From: Lunularia cruciata
Taxonomy: Eukaryota; Streptophyta; Marchantiopsida; Lunulariales; Lunulariaceae
Length of the DNA stretch: 64,000 nt
Direction: 5' to 3'
NCBI GenBank assembly: GCA_948567375.1
Contig: CAOYZS010000005.1
Coordinates: 868,001 to 932,000, forward strand
A program made the position numbers and the translations under genes. The notes under the pieces are model-generated. The model was not told the origin of the DNA. It was given only the letters and a program-made list of their open reading frames with translations, and made no database searches. Shown here in pieces: positions 10,990-21,328 of this stretch (positions are counted from its first letter, which is position 1; every line of letters begins with the position of its first letter).

Positions 10990-12535
10990 CTTTGCCTCTT
11001 CTATTTCCTCTCTACCCTTGGAAGGCAGATCTTGCAAGTGTTGGCTGAAGTTGTTATGTTGTGGGACAACATTCATAACAAGTGTTATTTCATCTTGAGG
11101 CTCCCAACATCTCTTGAGTGTTTTGCAGTGTGCCATGATATATCCATACTTACCACAATAGACACAATAATTAGGGATATCTATGTGACACACTTAGCAT
11201 GTATGTTTCTTATCCTAGACAATGTATACAAGAAATCTGTTCCCTAATAAGAGTGTTCATTAGGTTCTTGTCTTGAGGCTATTGTGCTTAGTGAAGATTC
11301 TCATGTTGTTCTAACTTTACCAAGATCCGTCATCTTGGTATTTGTTGCAAGAACATTAGTAGCTATGGGAGGAGTCAATTCCCATAGAGCTAGAAGAGTT
11401 ATAAGAGTAATGGTAGGAATTTCTATAGGCATATAATCATACATGGGAATTGGTTTTGGTATTGTGTATTGAGCCGGTGCAATTGTGGGTGTCCTTCCAT
11501 AAAAGTAATTTGGCTTCTAGAATCCCAAAGGAGCAGCATAGGTGTGTGCATTACACTCCCTTTGAATCTTGGTATTATAGAGCACGGGTCTAGTAAGGCC
11601 ATTTTCAGCTTGTTAGCTTGAGCCCAACATTATGCTTCTTCAAATGCTTGAGCTAGAGTAGTAGCTTTATGGCAGATGAAATTTTTTGGATATCCTTTAG
11701 TTATGCATTCAGAAGTTTCTCCTTAAACCAATTGAGACCAACCTTGAGTTGTCCTTCAACCAATTCAGAGTCATGGAAGGATCTAGAGCTTATGTGATCA
11801 TTAACAGTATGTATTGAAATCATTAAATAAAAGATTGCATCATTTCATTGTGTTCTTTGTAGAGCCTATTTATCTTGTCCTTGAGTTGTTCTTGATGCCT
11901 TGGCAAGATGTAGTCTTTTCACCCTTTAGCTTGTATCAATTTTTAACTTGTTCTCATGATGGAAGCTACGCCACTAAACCAATATTGCACAATGTCAATG
12001 AAACATTGGCCAATATGGCATGCCATGGCAATATTATCCATGATATTTTGTGCCATGTAGACATTCTTGAACATTCAAAGGAATGATTCAAAATCTTCTT
12101 GCCTTGTGAACACTATTGTTCTAGGGTATACAATCCTATCATCTTGACGTTGATGCCATTCTAGTGATAGCTATAGGGGCAATATGAGCTGGGATAGTTG
12201 TTATTGTAGAAGGAGCTTGCATAGCCATAGAGTATAGTGCTATGGCAAACAAATTTCCCTAAGCATAAGTGCTCACCATGAACTAAAACATTTCTTGACT
12301 CTATAAAGAGTGCTTGTAAACACATGAAGTAATGCTCTCCAATTGTTTCTAAAGAATTGGGAGGTAATGACTCTTCTAAATTAAGATCAATAGGATTTGT
12401 GGAAATAGGAGGTACTACTTCCTCCAAACTGAGAGCCTTGTTTGAGAACATGGGAGGTATTGCTTCCCTTGGATTGAAAAAAGCTATCCTTAGAGAAAAG
12501 GGAGGTAATGCTTTCCCCAACCACATCCATGCAGG
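10990..12535 (-). pseudogene. Family-2 gag
   Basis: From the PBS side, the minus strand has a frame at 12526-12161 with four Pro-Pro motifs spaced about 19-20 residues apart (ALPPFS, AIPPMFS, VVPPIS, SLPPNS). Stop-interrupted gag-like sequence follows at 12100-11640. Near 11165-11125 comes a CCHC-type knuckle YCVYCGKYGYIMAHC in which the His is replaced by Tyr. Gag would form the particle and bind RNA. The solo LTR at 10984 cuts it, and it continues at 9145. Confidence 0.65.
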
Positions 12536-12595
12536 TTGGTGTCAAATAAGCACAGCCCTAGTGAGTTGTAGAGGCGGTGGGGAGGATATACACAT

Positions 12596-12613
12596 CAGTT
12601 GGCAATGGCACCA
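12596..12613 (-). other. Primer-binding site, tRNA-Asp type (family 2)
   Basis: The minus strand reads TGGTGCCATTGCCAACTG, five bases inside the LTR edge. It resembles TGGCGCCGTTGCCGGGGA, the complement of plant tRNA-Asp 3' ends, with several transitions. Position and spacing fit a PBS. Confidence 0.75.
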
Positions 12614-12617
12614 AAAA

Positions 12618-13631
12618 TGTTGGTGCATTAGTCCAATCCCATAGTTAAGGGTAGGGACAAGGAAAGTGTGGGACATTCCTATCATGCACTATGAATAGAG
12701 TTCTTATATTGGTCTATGGGGAGAGGTCCCATAGAAACCTTATTTCAACTATAGGATAGGATAGACTTGGACAATTAACTCATCAAATAACTAGCAAGTT
12801 TGTCCTCTTGTGAGTCCTTTGGCTTCCTTGGTTGTCACCATCTGGGTAAGTAGTTAAATGTTATGGGCAATATTGTGAAGCACTCTATGACCTTGACAAG
12901 AATGAAACAAGCACAATGAGAAGCATCACTACACATAATACACATTCATAGGTTGGAGAGTGGACACGACATTCAATCATCATAGTAGATGTAATGGGTT
13001 TTCTTTATAATGGTTGTTGCTTAGTTTAGCCAATATAAAGTTACATTGATCAGCTCTTACAACCACAATTGGCAATAGCTTCAAACTATGGACCAACAAT
13101 TATCCAAGCTCCTTAATTGACTTACTAGCATTTGACTCAATCAAGCAAGATTCTTGTCTAAGAATAGCATAAGAATCCTAATCTCTAACTCTTGGATTAC
13201 AAAACTTAGATTACAAGGGATTTACAATGAATAGTGGCTCTGAAATAAGGATGACAAACCCCCACTAAGTGGCATGATATCACTTATATACTAGGCAACC
13301 TAACCCTAAAACTAAATTTTCTATCTCCTGATGCTACTTATATTATGTCCACCATCTCCCTTTTTGCATCACCACCATTAATTCCAATTGGCTCCTAGTA
13401 CTTCATCTTCTCTCCTGGACTAGAATTAAGACATAGTCAAAGTGATATCTTAGTCCTTTTTTTACATCACCACCATTAATTCCAATTGGCTCCTAGCACT
13501 TCATCTTCTCTCCTAGACAAAAATTCAGACATAGTCAGAGTGATATCCTATCATGCAAGGATTGTCCTACACACTCACTATCCTCTAGCATCTTGTACAC
13601 TCAACTACGGGGCTGGTCTAACACATCAACA
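12618..13631 (-). repeat. 5' LTR of family 2 (1.0 kb)
   Basis: On the minus strand it starts TGTTGATGTGTTAGACC and ends ATGCACCAACA, giving TGTTG/CAACA inverted ends. The PBS follows after AAAAA. It contains a 98-base duplication. No coding region is evident in it, unlike family 1. Confidence 0.8.
13361..13556. repeat. 98-base direct duplication inside the family-2 LTR
   Basis: CATCACCACCATTAATTCC at 13367 recurs at 13465, and the match extends on both sides through the following 80 bases with a few substitutions. Two tandem units. Confidence 0.85.
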
Positions 13632-16256
13632 CTCCTGCATGACAAAATAGTAGCAAAGCTAAAAGGCTAAGGTGGCCTTCCCATGTGAGATTAAGATATA
13701 AGACTAGATTTAAGATTAAACAAGATACATCCAGTGAGGTGTAGATGTAGTAGTTAGATCTCCATGACATTAAAGCCATCAGATTTCTTCATCATCTTTG
13801 GTAATGTAGAAATGGTTTAAGCCTTATGTTCATAAGGTTCACTTGGTGCATCCGATTGCATTCTTTTGCAAGGCAATCAAGTGGATACCATCAAGACAAT
13901 TGACTTAGTGTATGTGCATTCATCTACACCTTGTTTGAATGATTGCATGCTTAATTGAATATAAGTGAGGAATCTTGACAAAGAAGGAGAAGCATTTGAA
14001 CAAAGGGAAGTCATTTGTGTGAAACTAGAGTATTCATATCTAGGGGCTATGTAGAGTTCAAGGATGATATAGAGATAGGCTACCAACTGCCTAGAGTTTC
14101 AAAAAGTAACATGAGTGCATAAGATTAAGCAACACAATCTATTTAGGACTCCTATGACATAGTACCTTTTGGGACGGATTGAAAGCTACTTCATGGTTGT
14201 TGTTGTTAGGGTGATTGGAACACTCAAACCTTTTTGTATGAGCATTCTAGAGTACTAACCATATCAATATGTAATATAACTGATCTCAAACAATCATAAA
14301 CTTTGTGATTTGAACTAGGATCTCAATGCATACATTGCCTCAACAATATTGATCCAGAATATTGTTGTATAAACAAAAGGTAAAGAACTTCATATGCAAA
14401 GTAACCTTCATTATGATTGAACCATCACATTCAAGAGTGAGATTATTTTGGATTTGTCTTTTCATAATGCACCAAGTGTGATGACAATACACTCTTTTAG
14501 GAATGACTCTATCCAAAAGGTCAAAACCAATAGAATTCATCATTGTGACACTTCATCTCATTTTAAGTCATCTCTAACTTGTATCCTTTTAAAGTTGACC
14601 AGTTATTACCACATTATTAAAAATTTGAACACTTTTTCATTACATTTTAGGTGCCATGGCCGGGGATATGCTTATTGGAGTGATTAGGAGTGAGATAGCA
14701 CAAAGCCATAAATTTCATCAAGGAATTGAGTACAAAGAGATATTTAAACCCTTGTGAATGGAAAGCCTTCTTGAGGAACTAGAAGAAAAAGTCAAAGGAT
14801 GTTCTGAACTCAGCAAGAAAGCTCAAGAGGGAGTAGACTATCTTGAGAGAAAAAGAGTAAATGATACCAAACTAGCCTTTTTTCATCTATCTTCCACAAG
14901 GGAGAAGTTGGGTTTAAGAATTTTCAACACCATCTGCTTCTACTTCTACTTCTTCTTTGCTGACCTTCTTGTGCAGTTAGGCGGAGAAGAATTTCATGCA
15001 CTATCCATGTTACCCTTTGATTTTGGGACAGCTGCACAATTGCTCTTATAGTGAGTGTCCTATCAAGGTGAGCAATATTAGCTACAGACTTCTGGAGACT
15101 CTACTAGAAGCTATGGAGAACTTGAGTAGATGTTGAAGACAATGATGATGACAAGTGTTCAAGATAGAAATATTGGTGAATTTCTTTGACATCAGTTTCA
15201 TGCAATATTATGCCAAAAGAATCAATAACAAACTTCATACTGTGGCATAAGATAAGATAACCTTCTATTGTACTCTTTTGCTTGGTAGGTTACAAGATAA
15301 CCATGTTGGAGCTTCACCTACTTTGTGATAAAGCTCTACCCTGCATTGTAGAGTGGTTAGTACTCTATTCTAGTTAATAGTAATTCAGATTCAAAGGAGA
15401 ATTAGTCATATTAAGTGACAAGAATGGTCCTAAATACCTCACCACCAAGGTTACCTCTTTTTCTAAACATCAATGACATATCATTGTTGCAACTCATGCT
15501 GCATATAGCTTGTCATTGACACTAGTATTGCAGAATGTTGAGGATAATGTATATGTAGTGAAATAGAGAGTAGAGTGAGTGGTGTCTAAAAAGCTATGTT
15601 TGGGTCACACAATGGTTTTAGACATGATATGAAATCAAACAATGTTCTATTGCTTTAAGGTTTTGGAGCTCCTATAGAAGCACATTTTCTGTTGCCATGT
15701 AGGTGATAAAGGAGCTTGTGTTGTGAGTTATGCCAAATGATTTCAAGTCCTTGCCTGCATAAGTTTCAAGTTGCCCACCAACTAGCATTTTTAACCAATA
15801 GCTTGTGGTTGAAATGGAAGATAATTGACAAGATTCCAATGAGGGAGAGAGTTCTAAGAAGTCTACACAAGCTCCTCCTTCCACATGGGTAGCTAGAGAG
15901 GGATCTTCCTAGTTGCCCTTACTCATCTCTTTGTCAAAAATTTTGAGTCCAAACACAATGTCCATTCTACATAAGGGGGTACAACTCCCAACTTGATGAT
16001 ATCTAAAGATAACAACTCATGACTATTGTCTAAGGACAAGTAGAATGCTTTCCACATCTTATGTCTACCTACAATGTGTTTACTTGTACCACAAATACTG
16101 ATTGGACATTGCCATCTTTTGGCATGGAAAATCATGCTTCTTTCACCCAACAAAACTACCAAAAATTCAAGGGATGTGATGAGAGGAAGATCCAAATACT
16201 TTCTTAAGGGAATTTAAAGCCATTGGGTTGCAAACAAAGAGATGTAGATGCAAATT
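13632..16256 (+). other. Unresolved region, probably an old third retroelement
   Basis: No convincing long frame is present. A tRNA-Asp PBS-like site at 14649-14666 suggests that 13632-14645 is an LTR and that what follows is the leader or gag of a plus-strand element. Short frames at 14653-14937 read MAGDMLIGVIRSEIAQSH and then, after one stop, a Glu/Lys-rich helical stretch (MESLLEELEEKVKGCSELSK). I recognise neither. From 15650 to 16256 I see nothing identifiable on either strand. Confidence 0.4.
14649..14666 (+). other. PBS-like site, tRNA-Asp type
   Basis: AGGTGCCATGGCCGGGGA matches 14 of 18 positions of TGGCGCCGTTGCCGGGGA. The upstream sequence ends ...ATTACA, a possible LTR end, four bases before. 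No second LTR was found, so the call rests on this motif alone. Confidence 0.5.
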
Positions 16257-16712
16257 TGTGGTGCCCACATTTTTTTGTTTTTTTTTTTGTTTTGTTAGCT
16301 TTTTGAGAAGAAGTAAGCAAGAAAGCCAAATTACAAAGAAAAGAATGGACGAGAGTGTCTTCGGAGTAAACCTGAAGAAGTTGACTTTGGGTCCAATGAT
16401 GGAAGTACTCGGAAGGGGAGTACAAAGAAATAAGTTTAAAGACCATCATCTTCAGATTGGGCAGCAAAGGCCTATACAAAGACCATCTAACAACCTTTCT
16501 ACGTGGCAAGAAAGTACACTTCAAGTAACGGTAGAGGCAGAAGAAGCATGTCTTGATAGTGAAGGACATCAACATGCAAAAGAAGGGAAGTCGATTTTGA
16601 AATCGACTGAAGAATGACTGCAATTCGGGGTGATATAAAATTGTGATTGCATAGGAGAAAATTGAATATGTCAAGAAGATTTCTTGTTCCTCTTAGTAGT
16701 CGTTCTGCAATA

Positions 16713-19113
16713 ATGCGTGTCAAGAAGCCGATTGAGAGTGAAATTTTCCAAAGTCCAGAAGGGGTTAGAGTGTCTCATCCAGGAGAGGGAATAGTGTTCT
16801 AGTGCCAAAGAATGAGAGAGCAGATCATGGTGAAGAAGGTCAAGAATGCCCTCGCAGTAAGAAGTTTTGCAATTTGGAGGTTGGATGTCATAGCCAGGAT
16901 CAAGGTTTTGAATAGACTTTGTATTACTTTTTTAGCTTGGAACTGGTATTTCAATTTCCTAGGAGCCATGGCAGAGATAGCTGCCAGTAATTGTGAGGAA
17001 GGCCCTGAAGTCAAGGGGAAGAGAGGAAATCTGGCTTGATGGACTAAGTCGGATTGGAGGTTAATGTTGGGGAAGGAAGCAAGAGAACCAACAAGGATCA
17101 CCTTCTATTGAAAGTGTGATGCTATAAAGGAGATTGCGGATATACGCAATTTGTTCTTTGCTCCGCACACAACAAATGGGTACAAGGTGGAGTCCAATCG
17201 GGACCCGATTAAATGAAGCATTGTGGGAACAATAATGGAAATGTTCAAACCAAAACAAACAACTTACATGGACATGCAGCGGGTAGTCTTTTTCCATCAG
17301 ATGTTTGCAGGAGTGAATGTGAATTGGGCAAAATGTTTCCACTAGCAAATGAGGCAGATGGTTGTCAATTGGAGGACAAATTTGCCTCCATATTATTTCA
17401 CACCGTTTGCAGCACAATTCTACTTTGGGTTAAATTTGCTGATAGTGGAGGAGCAGCGTCGCATGATGTCCCATTTTCATCCTGATTTGAGAGGAGAGGC
17501 GGATGAAGAAGAACAACAATACATGGCACACTTGCAAGCCAGTGATGATCATTTCTTGAAAACGGGACAACGGGAGATGGAAAAAGTCATAAGCCCAAAG
17601 ACAAAGAAGCAAAATAAACCCGAAGAAGCAGAGCTGTCTCCAGTACAAAGGAAGACCCAAAGACTCTTTCTATAGGGTAAGAAGGCAATGAAAGATGAAC
17701 CTTCAAAAAAAGAGTTTGAAGGGGAGATGGAGTCTAGAGGAGAAGACTCAGAAGAAGCAGAACTCATGTTACAAAGTGGGGAATCTAGAAGTGAGAGTGA
17801 GGGTGAAGACAAAGTTCAGCAATTGGCTGAAGCAAAAGAAGATGAAGATTTCCATGCAATGATTGACAATATAAAGGGAAATGCTAATCCCTGTGTAGCC
17901 TTAGTCATGGAAGAGAAGGGAGCTGGGTGTAAGAAGGAGTACCCTACGGACCCAAGTTCAGCAGGTAAGGAAGAAGGAAGCTTGGATGTAGTAGTGGTGA
18001 AAGTGCAAAGATCAAGACTTCGGAAGAAGTAGCTGGTAGAAGAGGTGAAGTACGAAGACGGGGCCAAAGATGAAGAGCACTTTGGAGGAATACAGTATTT
18101 ATCGCATCTTGTAACTCCACTGTTGGAGCTGTTGAAAGAGCACCAGAAGGTCATCCCACATGATTGTGTGAAGGTGAGGAATGAGTTGCAGGTGGTGAAG
18201 TATCTGCTAGCTGAAGTGAATGGATTGCAGGAGCGCGTAACCCGGAGAGATAAGGAAGTTGAAGAGCTCGGGTTGATGCAATCTTGAGGAAGAAGACTTT
18301 CAAGAAGTTGCAAGAGAGTTGTGAGTCAAGAGGGAGAGAAATGCAGCGACAAGCCAAAGAGTTAAAGGAGCAGGCGATGTTGCTGACCAAGATGAAAGAG
18401 GAGGTAAGAGAAGTGCACATCAAGAGTATTCATGTGAAGGCGATGGCAGCAGTGATGGAGCAGGAGTTAGAAAGCTTGAGGAAGAGTGCAGCCAGGTATG
18501 TGGAGGAGAAGAAGATGCTCGCTGCTCAGTATGAAGATGAGTTGAAGATGTACCGGGAGGAGTTGAAAGCAAAACAATCTAGGGAGTATGCATCAGAGTC
18601 AATAGGAGACGTTGCGGGAAAATTGAGAGCTATGTTGTGCACTGAGGCTGAAGGAAGATTGGAAGAAGCAAGATTACACGAGTTAAAGTTGCTTGTGAAG
18701 GAAACTCGAAAGAGGAGAGCTAAAGATGTTGATACAAACACTCTACTAATCCAATTGAGGGAGCGAGTAGAGAGAAAGATGTTAGAAGTAGGAGACAATG
18801 TCAATCTCAGAACAGATTTAGTGAATTCAAAGTTAGAGGGAATTAGGAGTAGTGTGACAGAGGAGAAAAGTCTGATGTGGTAGAAGTAGGAATTCAGGTG
18901 TCTTTAGACTTGTAATTGGAGACATTAGAGAAGAGTGGGTTGCAAGATGAAGAGATGGAAAGATTACCCATGACCTCAATTGTAGTTCCTAATGAAGAAG
19001 TAGTAGAAATAGTGAAGGAATTAGTAGAATCAGATATACCCAAAGAAGGAGAAGTGGTAGGAAGATCATTGGGTTTGGAAGCCAATGAGGCAATTGACAT
19101 CGGATCGGAGTAG
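16713..19113 (+). pseudogene. LTR-encoded U3 protein, nearly full length
   Basis: The frame starts at MRVKKPIESEIF (16713), a start also seen at 42526 and 52410. Domains in order: N-terminal globular region with SFAIWRLDVIARIKVLNRLC, FLAWNW, WTKSDWRLMLGKEA, then FKPKQTTYMDMQRVVFFHQM and NWRTNLPPYYF (to about 17560); an acidic Ser/Glu linker (17680-18040) with SRSESEGEDKVQQL; and a long coiled coil (18045-18850) with EEARLHELKLLVKE and ERKMLEVGDNVNL. It ends AIDIGSE at the stop 19111-19113. About 800 codons, broken by a handful of stops and frameshifts. No homologue is recognised. The position downstream of pol recalls env-like genes, but no signal peptide or transmembrane segment is visible. 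Confidence 0.8.
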
Positions 19114-19228
19114 AAACAGAGTGAGATTTGAAGAGGCAGATATGAAGAGGTGGTTTGTCATTTGGATCTATAGGTTTGTAGAGTTGTTGTAGAACGGTAT
19201 TTTTGTTAGTTAACTATCAATTGCTCTA

Positions 19229-19238
19229 CTATTTAAAG
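19229..19238 (+). promoter_or_regulatory. TATA box of the LTR promoter
   Basis: CTATTTAAAG, 116 bases after the U3 frame stop. The same motif sits at the same place in LTRs of both orientations (for example 5668, 27335, 45149, and as complement at 557, 9790, 21998, 35590, 39603). It implies that transcription starts about 30 bases further on, so the coding region lies in U3 upstream of the promoter. Confidence 0.75.
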
Positions 19239-19904
19239 GAGGCATTTGTAGTACAATGTTGTTCAATATTCATATTTTTGAAGATAGATAAAGCGAAATG
19301 CTGATTTCAGTGCTCATTGCTTGAGCTTAATTTTGAGTATCAACTTTGTGATTGTGTTGTAAGTATGTGGAGAAATTTGAAGTGCGAGTCAATGTGCTTG
19401 TTGGATGTTGGATTCCGCAGCCTTGATCTTCATTTTGTGTGTTGGAACTTGAGTGAAGTGCAATCAGAGCAATGCCTTGACAGATCTCAGAGAATTGTAG
19501 TGTTGGTAGTATTCTGCATTTGTCAGTGTAGCAGTGTTGATGTGAAGCAATTTAGATTGAGGAAGTTGAGCCTTCAGTGGAGGGGTGGAACACAATTATG
19601 AGGTGAAGTTGTTTTGCAGTGAGGTGCCATCTTTGGGAGAATCTGAATCATCACAATCAAGATTTGTTTGGACAGAATTTGCTATGTTGTGATTATGGGT
19701 GTGTGTATTCGTGACAAGTTGTCAAAATTGTGAGCTTGTTACTCTCTTCTAGGTGTAGTTTCTACCTGAGAGATTAAAGAAGAACCCAAGAAGAACTACA
19801 TTGTTACTATTTGCTTTGTATTTGACCAATTCTGAATCATATCTCCGTGGGAACGATCTTACTTACCCGATTACCACAAAAGTAATATTTGCCGGGTTGT
19901 CACA

Positions 19905-20338
19905 CATTTGCATGTAAATATTTCCAAGTTTGCTAAGGAAGAAAGCAAGAAATTGGTATACTCATGTTAGTTAGGATCCAAGAAATGTAGTGGATTGATC
20001 AACAGTTTGTGGTCAATTCTTGAATGGCTTTCATGAGCAAGACTATGAAGAATATGTTTTTTCAATGCTCAAAAGTTTGTAGCATAAATGAAATGAAAAG
20101 TTGAGACTATATACTAAAGCTCCAAAGCCTTCTAAGTAGAGTACTAAGACAAGTTGCTACTTTAGGCTACTCAAATGATCAAGCAATGGCATGGTTCTTG
20201 GGAGGTTTACCTCTAGAACTTTGTTTCTTCCTTAGTGCATCAAGTGGAATGGACTCCAACATGGTGTTGGTAGGGCTCAATCCTATACTGGGGAATGTAG
20301 GCAGCTACACTAAGGCAAGGAACAATGATATTGCCTTG
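19905..20338 (+). pseudogene. gag fragment of family 1
   Basis: Frame-shifted sequence matching the middle of gag in the copy at 45918-47954. A segment equivalent to ADRLWIFPSLLRKKARSWYT is at 19915-19965. A segment equivalent to VVGYSNAQAITWFPGGLSPE reads ATLGYSNDQAMAWFLGGLPL at about 20160-20215. It begins directly at the LTR end, without PBS or leader, and ends where an LTR start (TGTGGTACCC) interrupts it at 20339. Confidence 0.72.
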
Positions 20339-20421
20339 TGTGGTACCCAAAATTTATGTTTTTGACAAGTTTTAAAGAAAGAGTGTATTCTAGAAACTAA
20401 ATTGCAACCCAATGAAGATCA
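20339..20421 (+). repeat. LTR scrap, first 80 bases of U3
   Basis: It starts TGTGGTACCCAAAATTTATG and continues through AAATTGCAACCCAATGAAGA, matching the beginning of the LTR at 4487. It has no purine tract in front and is joined to gag on one side and integrase on the other. It is the residue of a deletion or inserted LTR. Confidence 0.75.
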
Positions 20422-20429
20422 TATATCAT

Positions 20430-21005
20430 TTTGATTCTTGTCAAGGAATAGAAAAGCCAATGGCTACTTCCCAATGGCCTTTGAGACCAGTTTTCCCCTT
20501 GGCTCCATTTAAGAAATAGGGAATTGATTTTGTGGGTCCAATTCAATCGATGACCTAATTCACAAGGAGGAGATACATCTTGCTTTGCACTGATTTTGCT
20601 ACCAAGATGGTTGAAGCCAAGGCAACTCAGCAAGATGATGCAGAATCTATTGCAGAATTCTTCTTCCATGTTATGGATGTCCTTAGGAATTGGTTAGTGA
20701 CCAAGAGACTCATTTTTGAACTCACTTGTGGAGGTTTGGAAAGCAAATGGGTTGTTATGTAAAATTTCAACAAGATGATTGTCAATTATGCTTATGACTA
20801 GGATACAAAACTATTTGCAGATTTTTGGGTATACATAACCATTGAGAAGATTACAACCAAGCAAACTCCATATTTCTTGACAAACGGATTGCATCCTATA
20901 CGACTAGTAAATTTGAAGTCCCGTCATATTGGATCCTTGTGGGGAACAACTATTAGAGGTAGACAGTCAAGATCTTTGGATCCATCAACTGATGTGGTTT
21001 GAAGA
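20430..21005 (+). pseudogene. Integrase core fragment
   Basis: Readable motifs are RKPMATSQWPLRPVFPLAPF after the zinc site, GIDFVGPIQ (first catalytic Asp, about 20523), ATKMVEAKATQQDDAESIAE and, after a deletion near 20690-20750, VNYAYD and TKQTPYFLTNGLHPI. The region with the second Asp and the Glu is lost. It ends at GAAGA (21001-21005), where the nested insertion begins. The frame continues at 29846. Confidence 0.82.
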
Positions 21006-21320
21006 TTTGACAACCTAACAAGTATCATTTTTGTGGTAATTAGTAAGTAAAGTTTGTTCTCACAAAGAAATGATTCAAAAATAGTCAAATATGAGGTAAA
21101 ATAATAAAAAAAATAATTCTTCTTAATTGCATGTTTAATCTCTCAAGTAGAAATCACATTCAGAAGAGAGTAACAAGCACTCAATAGCAATTCTTGTCAC
21201 AATTATCACACCCATAATCACAATTTAGCTAATTCATTCCAAACAAATCTTGATTATGATGATTCGGAATCTTCCAAAGAAGACTACTTTGCTATGAAAT
21301 GAGTTTGCCTCAAAATTTCG
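21006..21320 (-). repeat. U5 end of the outer minus-strand LTR
   Basis: About 315 bases of U5, clearly more diverged than the next copy (21329 on). It is cut by the start of the second LTR at 21329. Both LTR ends are preceded by TTGAAGAT. Confidence 0.75.
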
Positions 21321-21328
21321 TTGAAGAT

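Larger units (their letters stand above)
7912..13631 (-). mobile_element. Second Ty3/gypsy family, 5' half, interrupted by a solo LTR
   Basis: On the minus strand the order is LTR (13631-12618), PBS, gag with a zinc knuckle, then protease, where it is cut at 7911 by a family-1 LTR fragment. A family-1 solo LTR (9146-10984) splits the gag region. The protein sequence is clearly different from family 1, although the PBS is of the same tRNA-Asp type. RT, integrase and the 3' LTR are not in the window. Confidence 0.82.
16257..19904 (+). repeat. Full-length family-1 LTR (3648 bp) with U3 coding region
   Basis: It starts TGTGGTGCCCACATTTTTTT and ends GCCGGGTTGTCACA. Inside are a roughly 450-base upstream leader, the U3 reading frame (16713-19113), a TATA box (19229-19238) and about 650 bases of R-U5. 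The flanking 5-mers (AAATT, CATTT) do not match, and gag sequence starts immediately after its end, so a deletion removed the PBS and leader. Confidence 0.88.

Noticed and set aside
14758-15051. 97-codon frame with a Glu/Lys helix and a Phe/Tyr-rich tail
   Set aside because: Kept only as part of the unresolved region. It has no recognised domain, and the hydrophobic tail looks like frame drift.
16204-16674. 156-codon minus-strand frame, hydrophobic
   Set aside because: It is antisense to the U3 leader of a plus-strand LTR and crosses the LTR start. The same antisense frame is not maintained in other LTR copies.
17816-18313. 165-codon minus-strand Ser/Thr-rich frame
   Set aside because: Shadow of the acidic linker and coiled coil of the U3 gene. 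GAA/GAG-rich coding strands give Ser/Phe/Leu-rich open antisense frames.
16713-19113. U3 gene as a host gene captured once by the LTR
   Set aside because: No introns or known host domain were recognised, and it occurs in all LTR copies including the distant short type. Capture is possible but nothing here shows it.
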